Assembly (NCBI GenBank): GCA_019828565.1
Contig: JAHDYR010000064.1
Location: 806,001-870,000 of the forward strand
DNA from: Carpediemonas membranifera
Lineage: Eukaryota; Fornicata
Direction of reading: 5' to 3'
Length of the DNA: 64,000 nucleotides
This document shows, in pieces, positions 9,590-19,300 of this stretch. Each line of letters begins with the position of its first letter. The first letter of the stretch is position 1. The notes under the pieces are model-generated. The model was not told the origin of the DNA and did no database searches. It saw only the letters and a list, made by a program, of their open reading frames with translations. The position numbers were made by a program, and so were the translations under genes.

Positions 9590-9700
9590 TGGCCGGAGTC
9601 CCCTGATCGTTTACACTAACTCTCTTCTTTAATAAACGATCGCCCCCCCGTTGGGTAGAGCAAGTATGTCTAGAGGCTAGGACAGCTAGCGACTCGAATT
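9590..9700 (+). ncRNA. Structured RNA-like motif, copy 1
   Basis: Stem GATCGTTTA (9605-9613) pairs with TAAACGATC (9633-9641) around a loop opening CACTAAC. A run of seven C (9643-9649), GTTGGG and two small hairpins follow, the second being CTAG-GACAG-CTAG. The same order of stem, TTACA-type loop, C-run, G-run and hairpins recurs near 15.1, 15.45 and 15.8 kb with different stem sequences. Transcription is not shown and the strand is assigned from that order. It occupies most of the gap between the epimerase 5' end and the tRNA. Confidence 0.4.
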
Positions 9701-9721
9701 TGAGTTGCTGCCATAGGAATG

Positions 9722-9725
9722 AAAA
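9722..9725 (-). terminator. RNA polymerase III terminator
   Basis: A TTTT run on the minus strand begins 4 nt beyond the 3' end of the tRNA-Pro gene, the usual Pol III stop. Confidence 0.7.
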
Positions 9726-9728
9726 GTA

Positions 9729-9800
9729 GGCAGCGGCCGGGATTTGAACCCGGGACCTCCTGCACCCTAAGCAGGAATCATACCCCTAGACCACCGCTGC
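9729..9800 (-). tRNA. tRNA-Pro (anticodon AGG)
   Basis: 72 nt. The acceptor stem GCAGCGG pairs with CCGCTGC, and the discriminator is C. The D arm carries GGTCTAGGGGTATGATTC, typical of eukaryotic tRNA-Pro. The anticodon arm is CCTGC-TTAGGGT-GCAGG, with AGG at the anticodon. The T arm contains GGGTTCAAATCCC, the B-box. There is no intron and CCA is not encoded. All four stems close without mismatches. Confidence 0.95.
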
Positions 9801-10327
9801 GCTGCATACCGTCGTAGACGCGATGCGTAAGTACGCCTCGGGGCGTGGTACAGGCCCAGATGGACTACCGGCCATCTGGTACAAATATTCGAGAGAGATC
9901 GAATATTGACCAAATATTCGAATCAAATCTACGGTCCAGTTCAGACCAATTTTACCAAGGGGTTAAAACCCCATTCCCCGGTAGTTCCGAGAAGATGGGC
10001 GACGCACAGCCCCCCGTGACACTGGAGAGCCTGGAGGTCAGAGCATGTTTCCCATCAATCTCGGGTATAAATTTGATCTAATCAATTGGAGACTTCGACC
10101 GTAGTCGACTGCAAGTCGTGACGCTACGGCAGGGCGGAGCCCACAAGCGGGCATCCGTGGCCCGGAGAGGCCGTGAGCGGCAACCCGGCCTGGGCAGCCC
10201 ATCCGGGCTCCCGGGTGCGGCGGCGGCGGCCTAGTGGGGCCTGTACATGACCCCACTAATTCTGGCTTCGTGGCCATTTGACGAGTTCAAATGGCCATTG
10301 CGCGAAACGAAGCCGATGCCGCCGCCC
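9801..10327. other. Gene-free stretch between tRNA-Pro and Gypsy A
   Basis: No protein frame with coding character. It is rich in local hairpins: GGGGTTAAAACCCC at 9960-9973, and a perfect 11-bp inverted repeat TGGCCATTTGA / TCAAATGGCCA with a 5-nt loop (10271-10297). A very GC-rich stretch (10130-10240) may be structured, but I cannot match it to a known RNA. Confidence 0.4.
10271..10297. repeat. 11-bp perfect inverted repeat
   Basis: Arms 10271-10281 and 10287-10297 (TGGCCATTTGA / TCAAATGGCCA), loop CGAGT. It lies 36 nt upstream of the insertion point of Gypsy A. Confidence 0.8.
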
Positions 10328-10332
10328 CCTAT

Positions 10333-10449
10333 TGTCACGTTGTGTTAGCTGTCCCAATCAGTTCTTTTATGATTGGTCAATGATCGTCAAAGTCAATTTA
10401 AAGTTAGTTCATCGTTTCCCTTCGGTGTTCCTGTCCCCTGCCCGTCACA
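10333..10449 (+). repeat. 5' LTR of element A (117 bp)
   Basis: Starts TGTCACGTTG and ends CCCGTCACA; same as 14711-14827 and, inverted, 33942-34058 and 38221-38337. TSD CCTAT precedes it. Confidence 0.95.
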
Positions 10450-10460
10450 GTTATATAACT
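10449..10460. repeat. Palindrome at the primer-binding position of element A
   Basis: AGTTATATAACT is perfectly self-complementary. Its first A is the last base of the 5' LTR. It occupies the place where a tRNA-complementary primer site is expected. Confidence 0.85.
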
Positions 10461-10482
10461 TTCGATTAAGGCTACTTTCCCG

Positions 10483-13400
10483 ATGAACATTGACGCCCTG
10501 TCTAACTTTTTGGCCCCATGGTTGAATTCGGCTAAGCCGAAATCATGGTACTCGTTCCGAGACAATTACCGTTCTTTTAACGCCCGCACGAACTCCGAAA
10601 TTCCGATCTTCAGTCTCATTAGCCCCATTGTTATTCAGCTCCTGGAGCTGAGTGATCCTGAGCTCCATGCCTTTATCGCAGAAGCGCGCGCGGCACTTGA
10701 ATCTCCTCGTGTGCCTGAAGTGGCCGAGGAGAATGTAGGCCAGATCGCTATGGTCGCCGCCGCGCCTGCAGAAGAAGAAGAGGACGAAGACACGTCTGAC
10801 GACTCCGACTCATCCTCTTCCGATGATGACAATGAGCTGGCTCCCCCTCCCGAAGACTGGAATGAGGCTTTTTATTGATCGCGTGAACCGCATCTTCGCC
10901 CCCCTTGATAAGCAAGATGCTCTCGACCGGTTCGACGATATCAAGTTCCCCGACGGTAACCTCTACGAGTCCATGCTAACCTATGTGTTCCTTTACTCGC
11001 GGATGATTATGAACTGCGCGCATGTCCGTCCGAAGGAGTCTTCGTTAGTTCAGAAGTTCCTGACCAACGTGCGCGGAGACCGTCTACGTGAGCGCTGCGC
11101 CACCTACAAGGACAAGCGATCGTTTGAACGAACGGCTCAGGCAGCTATTGCGCAAGCCAGAAAGGCTGAGCAAGCGGAGAGAGAAGGTCGCCGGTCCAAG
11201 AGTAAAGGGCAGGCATACGTTGACTTTCTCCTCGCAGCTCTGACCCAAGGTAAGCCTAGCCAAGCCTCTGCTCGTCCCCTGTTCCCGATCTGCCTCCTGC
11301 AGTGCCCCTCATCTGCGTTGTACGACACTGGCGCCACGGCCAACTTTATCTCAGAAGAGCTAGCTTCCTCGCTGCCCATTGAGCCTTCACTCGAGTCCCA
11401 TCAGGTCCAGTTGTTCACTGGACAGAAGGTTAATACGACCCATGTAATGACGGCTGACTGTGAGTTCCCCTCCGCCACTGGCCACAAGCTCACGATCAAG
11501 ACAAAGTTCATTATCATGCGCGAAAAGCTCCCAGCTCCTACAGTCATTGGGTTCCCCTTGCTCGTGTCCGCCGGATTGATCCAATTCCCCGCTGACGACC
11601 TCATTGTGGAGGTTGGGGATGATTACGACGACATGTTCGATGTGGATGCCCTACATGACGCAACTGAGACCACCACACCTACGATCATGAAGTTCGAGGA
11701 GCAGATATCGCGAATCTTGCAAGATCTACCTGGCCTCTTCGAGGAAGATCTGTCCGTGACATCAACTCTGCCCCCCTTCAAGGTCAAGACCGAAGACCCA
11801 GACAAAGTCATTAACGTCTACCCCTACCGCTATTCCACACCTGTACGGACCGAGATTGTGCGCCAAGTCCATGAACTAGAGGCCCAGGGTATCATCCGGA
11901 GATCCACATCGGCATTCAACAACCCGATAGTCATGGCTAAGAAGCGGGGCGGAGCCCTACGACTATGCCTAGATTTCCGAGCCCTCAATCTCATCACCTC
12001 GCCCGACAGTCACCCCCTGCCACTGATAGACAACCTCCTGGATCACCTCGAGGGAGCAAAATTCTTCGCGGCTTTAGACCTGAAATCGGCTTTTCATCAA
12101 GTTCCCATGGCTAGTGATAGTTGCAAGTATACTGCCTTCACAGTGGATGGCCTGGGGAAATTTGAGTACTGCCGCATGCCGTTTGGAATGAAGAATGCCC
12201 CTATCCAGTGTCAACGGGCTCTCGAAGCCGTTCTCAGTGACAGCCTGTACACTCAGGCCTTAGCGTACGTGGACGACGTCATCATATATGGGAAGGATAG
12301 GAACACCTTCTTGAAGAACCTCCGGGACGTTCTGCACAAGCTTCACGCGGCGGGTCTCCGCCTTAACGCTGCCAAGACAGTCCTCGGTGTCGAAGAAATC
12401 GACTACTTAGGATGGAGACTCAATGCACGAGGCCGCAGGATCGCTCCTGATCGCCTCCAGGCGATTCGCGACATCAAGCCCCCCACCAACCTGACTGAAG
12501 CCCGCTCGGTGCTAGGCCTGGCAAACTACTTCCGCCCCATCATCGAGAGGTATGCCGACATCACAGAGCCAATCACTGTGCTCACCAGAGCCACTGCAGG
12601 CCCCTTCGCCTGGGGTTCCAGTCAACAAAGAGCCCTTGAGGCAGTCAAGACAGAGTTACTAACGGAAAGGGTGCTACGACACCCACAACCTGATGAGACA
12701 CTCCATCTGTACACCGACGCCTCGGACGTCGCCGTTGGCGGCATGCTCGCGAACGAGGAAGGGCACCCCATCGCCTTCTTCTCCCACACTTTGAACCCAA
12801 CCCAGCGCCGCTGGTCCACCACTGAACAGGAATGTTACGGTCTTTACTTTGGAATGACGAAGATGAAGCGATATCTCGCCGGACGCCACTTCGTAACACA
12901 TACTGACCACCGCAACCTGTTATTTGCCCACAAATCCACCAACGCCAAAGTCATTCGCTGGCGACTAGCGATGAATGAGTTCGACTTCGACCTCGTCCAT
13001 ATCCCTGGTCAAGAGAACACCGTTGCTGACACGCTATCTCGCCTAGTCCATGTGAGCACTGCAGAAGCATCGCTCAACAAGCGCGAGACGTTCAAGGCAC
13101 ACCATGGCGGTTCAGCAGGACACCTCGGTGTTCGCGCCACCTGCCGTCGCATCGCGAACGCGGGACAATCTTGGCCGGGTCTCCACAAAGACGTCCAACA
13201 ATGGGTAAGTGAGTGCCCAGTCTGTCAGCTCACCCGTCTGAACGTTCAACCCGTCGGCCAGCACCCGCATGCATTGGCTGGGGCATACCCCTTCCAAGTG
13301 GTACAAATGGACCACATTGGTCCGCTAGATGGTGTGGTGCAACCCAGATGAAGAGGAAGTGATTTAAAGAGTCAACCCTCGGTGGGGAAAAGGGTTAAAA

Positions 13401-14405
13401 CTAAAATATCAATTAAACGCACTACAGATGGTCACCCCTCACTCCGGCACGCACTAGTCGTAGTTGACACATTCTCTAAGCTCACCCAAGTGTACCCGAC
13501 ACAGTCGACCTCGACAGCAGAGGTCATCAACTCTTTAGAACACTGGATCAAACACTATGGAATACCCGAAGCTATCGTCTCTGACAACGCATCCGGATTC
13601 TCTTCCCAGGCATTCAAGTCATTCGTGGCCGAGAATGGCATTAGGCATGAACTCGGTACAGCTTATCACCCGGCAGGCCGTGGTGTAGTTGAAAGACGCA
13701 ACGCCGAGATCAAGCGCCATTTGAAGGCTTTTACCCTTGAATCAGGCAGGAGCTGGCCTGAGGAAGTCCCCAACACAGTGATTCTGCTCAACGACATCCC
13801 CTATGAGTACAGCGGCCTTTTCAGCCAACGCTGCTCTCTTCGGTAAGCAGCTCCACACGACCAACAACGCGACCGATGACTCCCCTATTTCCCTCGAGCA
13901 CTTCCGCTCATCCCTCCTCGCCCTTCAGGCCCACCAAGGATCAGCAGTGTCACGCGAGCCCCCTTCGGAGACGCACGCACCAATCGTTGGCGCAGCGGTT
14001 CTACTCCGGCGAGACACGCCCGTTGGCCCTATCATCCGAGGCCCTATGCGAGTCCTCTCACCTGGCGACCACCCTAACGTCTACACCCTCAAGGACCTGA
14101 CAACTCTTGCAACCGTCACAGCGCACGCAGACTCTCTTTATACGTTTAAGGGGTCATATACAGATGCTGAGCTGCAACGATGGGCCGCCCGCCTGCACAA
14201 CGAGTATGTCGTCCGAGGAGTTGACGCCCACCGCTGCAGGCAGAGGAACCTCCAATTCCACGTGCTCTGGCACGGCTACGACGATAGTGAGGCAACTTGG
14301 GAGCCTTTTACCCGAGACCTCGACAAGCTCGCTGCCCTTGACGACTATCTTGCTGAGCATCCCCAATTGCTCAAGAAGATGAAGAGCGCCCGTAAAGCTC
14401 TCTAG
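10483..14405 (+). pseudogene. Gag-Pol of element A (frameshifted and LTR-interrupted)
   Basis: Gag begins MNIDALSNFL and carries an acidic Ser/Asp/Glu tract; no zinc knuckle is visible. Protease has YDTGATANFISEE. RT has the YVDDVIIYG catalytic box, then RNase H (YTDASDVAVGG). The integrase has an HHCC finger ending CPVCQ. A C-terminal chromodomain reads LQFHVLWHGYDDSEATWEPF. Three lesions are seen against copies B, F and H. One extra T in a T-run near 10870 shifts Gag into a new frame. A 94-bp solo LTR (13333-13426) ends the next frame at 13351. One extra T near 13820 shifts the integrase. A chromodomain suggests integration guided by histone marks (known for chromoviruses). Confidence 0.9.
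13333..13426 (+). repeat. Solo LTR (94 bp) of another family inside element A
   Basis: Starts TGTGGTGCAAC and ends CGCACTACA, with 5-bp TSD GATGG on both sides (13328-13332, 13427-13431). The same insertion at the same site is seen in fragment F (48522-48615) but not in B. Confidence 0.9.
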
Positions 14406-14710
14406 TTGTCGTCATCTACTTAATAATACTCCACATCTCTCATTGCGGAGGCAGAAACCGCAGATTTGCAAGTGCGGCTCTTGTATTGTGTGCTTTGCGT
14501 TGAGAATGATGCGGAACACGACGCCGTTCAAGAATATTGATGTTGATTAGTTACTTAGCGGTTCGTTGTATGATTTTGCGTGTATCCGGACAGATTTTCC
14601 ACCATGCGAGTTCACCACCATCCTTCTGAATCAATTGATGAGGGGCCGAATGGCGACCCCAATTGAACCCCCTACGAACATAGACGGCCTATGCCCACTC
14701 ATGGAGGCAG

Positions 14711-14827
14711 TGTCACGTTGTGTTAGCTGTCCCAATCAGTTCTTTTATGATTGGTCAATGATCGTCAAAGTCAATTTAAAGTTAGTTCATCGTTTCCCTT
14801 CGGTGTTCCTGTCCCCTGCCCGTCACA
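14711..14827 (+). repeat. 3' LTR of element A
   Basis: 117 bp, identical in sequence to the 5' LTR; TSD CCTAT follows. The 300 bp between the pol stop (14405) and this LTR is non-coding and conserved in element B. Confidence 0.95.
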
Positions 14828-14889
14828 CCTATTAAACATCTTGTTGCCTACCTGCGGAGCAGCCGTTGGAATCGTACGCAGTGCGTGAA

Positions 14890-15250
14890 GGTGAGCGGAG
14901 GCACCGGACGATCTTCGGCTGAGCGGTCGAGGTCTTATTGATGCTGGCTCTTAGGTCGAATCAGAGTCAGATCAATCCTGGCCAGTTCGAAGAAAGGCAA
15001 GAATACTATGCAGATGAACCGCACAGCAGCCACGGCTGCCTATCCCCCGAAGGACGGGGTGACTCCGGGACTCTGGCCGAGGCCAACAAGTAAGAGGGTC
15101 CCGGAGAGACGAATTTAGCTTACACTAGCATGGGAGAGAGCACTATAAATTCGTTTCCCCCCCTCTGGGAGTGTAGACAGAGTCTACCGGAGTGTCTGCT
15201 TGCCAGACGGCTCCTCATTTCAGAGGGAGTGACATTGGAGCATGGGCGAC
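14890..15250 (+). ncRNA. Structured RNA-like motif, copy 2 (longest unit)
   Basis: The core stem CGAATTTA (15110-15117) pairs with TAAATTCG (15146-15153), with GCTTACACTAG in the loop. Seven C (15157-15163), TCTGGGAG, hairpin TAGAC-AGA-GTCTA and hairpin GTCTG-CTTGC-CAGAC follow. Upstream, GCGGAGGCACCGG...GGTCGAGGT is shared in order with copy 4 (GCGGAGCCAACA...GGTCGAGGT at 15580-15616), so the unit may reach 330-360 nt. Sequence differs but pairing is kept, which suggests an RNA. It could instead be part of an unrecognised mobile element. Confidence 0.4.
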
Positions 15251-15426
15251 GGATTTGGCCCAACCGATTTGGCTCAGGGAATCAAATCGTATCAGGATCG
15301 TGCCCAGTTGGGAACGATGGACGACGATAACGAGAACAACCCAAAATCGCATTGGGTCGCGCACTAGCTCAGTGGGTAAAGGAGCCGCACCCACCCGCCA
15401 GACGGCGGAGTCACTCGACTGGTAAC

Positions 15427-15510
15427 TCGGGTGACAGAAATATTTCCCGCTTACATAGATATCGCGCTGTAAATATTTCTCCCCCGTTTGGATTGACTAG
15501 TGAATGAATA
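15427..15510 (+). ncRNA. Structured RNA-like motif, copy 3 (short)
   Basis: Stem AGAAATATTT (15436-15445) pairs perfectly with AAATATTTCT (15471-15480) around CCCGCTTACATAG. Five C, GTTTGG and a hairpin AACGT-CAG-ACGTT further on follow. It lies inside the inverted duplication, so an inverted copy is at about 29333-29416. Confidence 0.35.
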
Positions 15511-15579
15511 TGTTTGCAACGTCAGACGTTTTTCCGAAATTGTTCAATTCTGTTATGATTATTTGGTGAATGGCAAGGC

Positions 15580-15900
15580 CAGCGGAGCCAACACTTCGGC
15601 TTGAGAGGTCGAGGTTGATACGATACGATCTCAAGGATGGGATCTTGCGTCTCATACGGGCAGTTCAGTTGTTCAAGAGCGAACTGAAACCGCGGAGCCA
15701 TGCTCCCAATCCCCACTATCGAGAGGGTGACGCTCGGCAACACGTAAGGTCGAGCGAGGTAACTTATTGTTATTCCGGCTTACACAGAGTTAGACCCGCG
15801 AGAACGCGACACAAGAAATTACCTACCCCCCCCCTGTGGGAATAGACGTAGTCTGCCGGATCGTCAGCCTGTCTGACTACCGTGGACCGCTGCACATAAG
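15580..15900 (+). ncRNA. Structured RNA-like motif, copy 4
   Basis: Core stem AGGTAA (15757-15762) pairs with TTACCT (15819-15824), with GGCTTACACAGAG and an internal CGCG-AGAA-CGCG hairpin. Nine C, TGTGGG, TAGAC-GTA-GTCTG and GTCAG-CCTGT-CTGAC follow. An upstream hairpin CAGTTC...GAACTG occupies the place of CTGGCTCT...AGAGTCAG in copy 2. Inverted copy at about 28943-29263. Confidence 0.4.
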
Positions 15901-16380
15901 CTGTCTTGCCATATGTAATGCGTGGCAATGCATTTATTGTGTCAGCAGCAAATTCGGCAGTGGGAGAGCCTTTCGACGTCTTCTCGTTTCTTGGTCACGT
16001 CTGGCTTGGCAGTGCTGTGGTCTTCTGATGCCGTCTGCGTTAAGTGGTGATCTCGGTTGCTGGTGATACCTTGCCTTGCTTTCCTCTTGTCGGATGCAAC
16101 AAGCTGCTCACTGCTTCAAGATTGACGGCCAGGGTCAAGTCGAGCTCTTTCTCTCTGAATGTCGTCGCTGTGCCGCCTGTTGCTTGCGTCCATTGATCAC
16201 CGATCCGCGAGACCGATATTGGTCGATGCTCACGTCATTGTACGGTCGTATGTCGCCTGTCGTTTGTTTGCTCAGCGATAATATTCCCCTTCGGCGCACT
16301 ACACGGCACCAGCCCTGTAATCTCCGAAACAAAGCATGCGTTTATGTTAAGCTACGAGGTTATTACCGCTACCGATAAAT
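15901..16380. other. Gene-free stretch downstream of the intein-bearing kinesin
   Basis: 480 bp between motif copy 4 and the kinesin stop (kinesin is on the minus strand). Frames are short and lack coding character. It is included in the inverted duplication. Confidence 0.4.
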
Positions 16381-19300
16381 TCACCTGTTATATATGCTCT
16401 CTAGCAGATCCAACTTATGCTGCAGCTGACCAGTGCTTGGACTGATCACAGCCTTGGCCGCGGCCTCACCCCGCGGTGTCGGAGTGATCTGAATCTGACT
16501 GCTTCGCCGCGTCATCGTTGCTGGGGTTATGCTGCTGCGTCGCGGCGACATCTTCGGCAGTGGAACAGTGTTGTTGCCGACAGACGACCCGATGCCCGGC
16601 TCCGGACTCGCGTGCTTCTCCCGCCGGGGCGACACAAGACCGCCGTTGTTCCGTTGCCGTGCGAGTATCGGCTGCAGCTGCCGTTCCTGCTCGTACAGCG
16701 CCAGTCGATCGGCCATCTCGTCCATGTTCTTGCGGAGGAACGATATCTGCTGATTCAGCCTGGCCACCTCGGCCTTGAGCGCGTCACGCTCACCCAGCTG
16801 GCCAGTCAAGGACTCGACCTCCTTGGTCAGCTGGGCCACCGTCGACTTCAGCATGGTCGTGTTCTTGTCAGCGGGCGTCTGCCGTTGGATCGTGACACTC
16901 TTCGTTGGGACCTGTGTGGCCCTGGCGGCGTATTGGATGGCAGCAACGTTGTCAACGATGGACTCGGCCACGGGCGACAGGCATGTGATGATCCCGGCCA
17001 TGCTGTGCCCCGACAACACCCGCTGGAGCAGCAGAGTCAGCTTCGAGTCACGATACGGCGCCCACCGGCCCAGTGCCAAGGCTGTAATGCACGTGCCCAG
17101 CGCCAGGAGGGACTTGTTGATGTGTGAGCCCTCCTGCTGTCGCCGACCGTCGCCCTCCTTACCACGCTCAGCTGAGGCCCGCTCAGAGCCAGCCAGGTCG
17201 ACCAGGCTGATCGTGGCGTCCGTCTCAGCCGTGATCACTCGGAGAATGATCATTGCATGTGACCGCGAGCTCGCTTCATTCAGACTGGTGCTGCTCCGAG
17301 TCCGACACATCGTTCCCCGCCTCAGCAGCTGCTCGGCGTCATCGATCGTCACCACCGGTTCCGACTTCATGTCCGGGAGCACCCAGCCCTTGGTAGCATG
17401 CTCCCGTAGGGTCAAGAACGGTCCTTGCACCCGTCCCTCCTCGTCCTCTGCGGCGGGGCCCCTTGCTGCGAGGAGGTCCCGGATCTTCTCGTTGTAAACC
17501 TCGATGAAGGCCATCTCCACAGTGAACTGGGGCGGGCGGCCAGTGCTCCGGCCAGCCCGGTCGGTGCTGACGGTGATCTTGCTCATGAGGTTAGCGATGA
17601 CGTGCCCCACAATCCCGGGGGTGCCCGGCTGGCCGAGCATCGTGTAGGTGTTGTGGGTCACCAGCATGCTCTCCGTGACAACGAAGCGGCAGGTCGGGCC
17701 CTCCATGGTGAAGCCGTAGTAGTCGTCCTCGGGCTGGGGGGTGACGGTGAAGCCGACGGGGTCGGGCCCGCTGCTGTTGGGCAAGGGGACCACCTTGCGG
17801 CATGGGAGGGGCGCGGTGGCGTGGATCATAGCGCAGGGGCGGTCCTCATGGGAACCCACGGTGACAGGGAACCCGAGGGAGCGGGCGATGAACTTGATGT
17901 CCTCCTCGACCTGGCCCTGTGCGTGGGTGATGACGAAGGCGCCACTGTCGAGCGTGCCGTTGGTGTCGATGAACCCGGCCAGGAGGCTGAGCCGCTGCTG
18001 CACGGAGCCGACCTTGATGGCTAGGGGAACGTGTTTGGCGGAGCAGAGGTCGTTGGCCCGCAGCCATGTCAGGAAGGGGCTGTCGAGACCGTCGGCACCG
18101 AGGAGGTTGTACGTGTCAGCCTCGTCAGCCGGAACAAGGCGGCAGCCGACCGACTTGACCGCCAACGTGAACCCTTCGACAACGTCTGGGTCGGCTGTGG
18201 TGAGTTGGGGGACGCCCTTGTGGCCCAGGCTCCCAGCACCGAGCCAAGCACCGAGGGTCCACTCGAACGAGGGGGCGTCAGGGACGTCATCGACCACGGC
18301 CGGCGGTGAATTAGCGAGGGCTGCAGGCGTGTCGAACCGCTCGATGCGGGGGGCGTGGAACATGAAGGACCGCTCGCGGAGGCTGAGGTGCATGCATTCG
18401 TCGTCGAGGAAACGTCTGACTGGCATGTCGAGGATGGTGCCGTCGTGCAGGACGGGTAAGCCTTCGTGCACAGCGTTGGGCTGCTCCATGGTGGTCTTGA
18501 ATGCCTCGGCGGCGTCAGCATCTGGGAAAGTCTCGGATCCGGCTCTGACGGCGGTGACCTCATTGGCCTCGTCGCGGCTGACGAGGACGAACTCGACACG
18601 ACAGTCGCTGTCCTTGGTCAAGGTAGGTCCAGCACCGCTCATCATGAATGATATGACGTGGGACATGTTGCAGGTGAACGCCCCGTCCCCCGTCTCAACC
18701 CGCGCCATCTCCTCCCGGCCTCGGGCGACTGTCAGGACGCGCTTGGGGGTCCCCTCGGCACCCATGATCATGTCGCCGGCCTGGATGCCCTCAGCGCACT
18801 GGAACTGACCGCTGGACATAAGAACCTTGGTGCCGCGGGCGAGACACTTGCCCGATCCCGTCGTCCCGTACGCCATGAGCGCTCCCGGGATACCTCTGAT
18901 TGCTGCTGCGACTATTGGGTAAGCCACTTGCTGGAAAACCTCCTCCTGAGTCGCGAGAGGAGGGAATACCTTGTCGAAAGTAAACTCTCTGGGTTGCCGA
19001 GACCGCGACGTTCGAGAGGGTGGTGTGACTGTCAGCGCATTGGTTTGCTCCTCCACCACGAATACCTTGTTGTGGTTCCGCGGGTCCTGCTTCTCTGCAT
19101 TGATCAACGGCCGCATCCTGACGGCAACAAAGATCTTCGCCCAGTCAGGCTCCTTGCTCACTCGTCGCAATAAACCATTTGGAGTGTTTGATCTGCTGAT
19201 GGTCGGAGTCTTGAGCTTCGTATCTGCGTGGCATGAAGAGGGGCGGGCCGTTGAACGGGACGACGACGCACCTGCCCGGGGGATAAGGGGTAACGCATCG

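Larger units (their letters stand above)
10333..14827 (+). mobile_element. Ty3/Gypsy LTR retrotransposon A (complete, defective)
   Basis: Identical 117-bp LTRs (10333-10449 and 14711-14827) begin TGTCACG and end CGTCACA. A perfect 5-bp target duplication, CCTAT, flanks the element (10328-10332 and 14828-14832). The interior encodes Gag, protease, RT, RNase H, integrase and chromodomain in one intended frame. The leader between LTR and ATG is only 33 nt and starts with a palindrome, not a tRNA primer site. A purine stretch, GGAGGCAG, abuts the 3' LTR. Identical LTRs imply recent insertion, but the coding region is broken (see 10483-14405) and carries a solo LTR of another family. Confidence 0.95.
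15396..18967. repeat. Left arm of 3.57-kb inverted duplication
   Basis: This segment recurs in reverse at 25875-29447. I traced both edges: similarity ends at 18967/25875 within kinesin codon 186/187 and at 15396/29447. Differences found: a C-run one base shorter near 27107, one C inserted near 27368, a C-run of nine versus ten (15826-15834), and one G/A change near 16265. It includes the kinesin C-terminal two-thirds with the intein, plus 1 kb downstream. The arms are 6.9 kb apart. Confidence 0.93.

Noticed and set aside
15358-15395. tRNA-like 5' half (TAGCTCAGTGGGTA D-arm motif) at the edge of the inverted duplication
   Set aside because: No matching anticodon or T arm follows and the acceptor has no partner; at most a remnant.
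17650-18846. The intein segment as a spliceosomal or group I intron
   Set aside because: It is open in frame over 1197 nt with intein blocks at both ends, 399 codons exactly, and lacks the 31-nt intron signals.
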